From Methylococcaceae bacterium (GTDB lineage: Bacteria > Pseudomonadota > Gammaproteobacteria > Methylococcales > UBA1147): DNA of 7,972 nt. Below are positions 7,350 to 7,972 of this stretch, one piece after another. The stretch is taken from contig JAKEEL010000153.1 in the NCBI GenBank assembly GCA_022616595.1, forward strand, positions 1-7,972. The letters are read 5' to 3'. The notes beneath the pieces were generated by a model. It was not told the DNA's origin. It saw only the letters and a list, made by a program, of their open reading frames with translations, and did not search any database. The position numbers and the translations under genes were made by a program. How positions within the stretch are numbered: position 1 is the first letter of the stretch; the number at the start of each line of letters is the position of its first letter.

Positions 7350-7972
7350 CAGAATGCAACGAGTTTCAGAAGCAATTTTCCGCCGACCCGGCGGCAGTGG
7401 ATCGGTTTTTTTCAGAGCATGCCGATCGCTGCGCCGAGTGTGCCGAGTTTGCCCGGCATGTCCTGCTTCTGCATCGGCGTTTGCTGTCTGTGATGGAGGT
7501 ACCGGTCCCGGCTTCGCTGCAAGACCGGTTGCAAAGGATTCCGGTGCGGGAACGCAGCCGTTCGCTGCGCAGTCTCACCTTGGCCACGCTTGCGCTCGCC
7601 GCGTCGATCGTACTGGGAGTCGGCCTATTCAACTTCGGGTCCTTGCCATTTCGCACGGAACCGGGTTTGCAACAGGTCGTTTACGAGCACATCGTCCAGG
7701 AACCCGAGGCCCTCAAGTCCGTGTTTCCGGTTAAACGGGCGATTTTGAATACCACCCTGAAAGAATTCGGCGTCGAATTTCCGGATGCGGAGTTTGGCGA
7801 GGTCCTGTACGTCAGGATCTGCCCGATTGCCGACACCCGCGGGCTGCATTTGGTCGTACAAGGCCAGCGCGGACCGGTTACCTTATTGTTCATGCCTACA
7901 CAATCGGTCGAAGCGCGGATTCCTTTCGAAGAAGGGCGCTTCGCAGGGCACATCAATCCGATCGCGGTGGGC
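7346..7972 (+). CDS. DUF3379-type membrane anti-sigma factor (partial, runs off the window)
   Basis: An uninterrupted reading frame of 209 codons starts at an ATG overlapping the sigma stop and continues to the window edge without a stop. AGAGAG six bases upstream serves as ribosome-binding site. The cytoplasmic N-terminus has a zinc anti-sigma motif, H25-x3-C29-x2-C32, with C4 a possible fourth ligand. A segment at about residues 77-95 (SLTLATLALAASIVLGVGLF) is the single membrane span. The outer part resembles DUF3379 proteins of gammaproteobacteria: GLHLVVQGQRGPVTLLFMP, then FEEGRFAGHINP. By comparison with that family, roughly 30 or more residues are likely missing. The natural reading is a negative regulator that holds the upstream ECF sigma factor at the membrane until a signal releases it. 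Zinc binding suggests redox or envelope stress, but this is inference. Confidence 0.85.
   Translation, partial: MTECNEFQKQFSADPAAVDRFFSEHADRCAECAEFARHVLLLHRRLLSVMEVPVPASLQDRLQRIPVRERSRSLRSLTLATLALAASIVLGVGLFNFGSLPFRTEPGLQQVVYEHIVQEPEALKSVFPVKRAILNTTLKEFGVEFPDAEFGEVLYVRICPIADTRGLHLVVQGQRGPVTLLFMPTQSVEARIPFEEGRFAGHINPIAVG

Noticed and set aside
6221..7972. A possible phage-defence system made of the HNH gene and the downstream regulators
   Set aside because: The HNH protein belongs to a stand-alone chromosomal family, there is no partner methylase, ATPase or sensor typical of defence loci, and the sigma/anti-sigma pair explains the rest.

Overview
The window reads as an ordinary chromosomal segment of a gammaproteobacterium with moderate to fairly high GC. 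The main clues are a YrdA-type gamma-carbonic anhydrase, a LemA/GIDE gene pair, an HDOD protein, a full-length PriA, and an ECF sigma factor overlapping a DUF3379-type anti-sigma gene. Exact taxonomy cannot be fixed from sequence alone. There are seven complete protein genes and one that runs off the right edge. No RNA gene, CRISPR array, insertion sequence or prophage gene was seen.

Layout from left to right: a gamma-carbonic anhydrase family gene on the minus strand (33-593) diverges from a two-gene lemA-GIDE operon (708-2291). A 207-base gap with a promoter-like element precedes a gene joining a cyclic-nucleotide-binding-like domain to an HDOD domain (2499-3821). That gene converges on priA (3888-6092, minus strand), and a strong hairpin lies between the two stop codons. 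priA diverges from an HNH endonuclease family gene (6221-6817). The HNH gene is followed after 31 bases by an ECF sigma factor (6849-7349), whose stop codon overlaps the start of a membrane-anchored anti-sigma factor (7346 to the window end).

Three functional groupings stand out. LemA and GIDE form a small membrane module, and the GIDE protein carries a textbook EF-hand calcium-binding loop. The sigma/anti-sigma pair forms an envelope or redox-type signalling switch with an H-x3-C-x2-C zinc motif. priA is the replication-restart housekeeping gene. The HDOD protein looks like a signalling adaptor whose nucleotide-binding pocket and metal-binding HD pair have both been lost.

I found no clear evidence of a wholly new multi-gene system. 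The most useful leads are the EF-hand in the GIDE protein, the ECF/DUF3379 pair, the degenerate sensor domain of the HDOD protein, and a similar GGCTATACT-GAATAA element upstream of two different operons.
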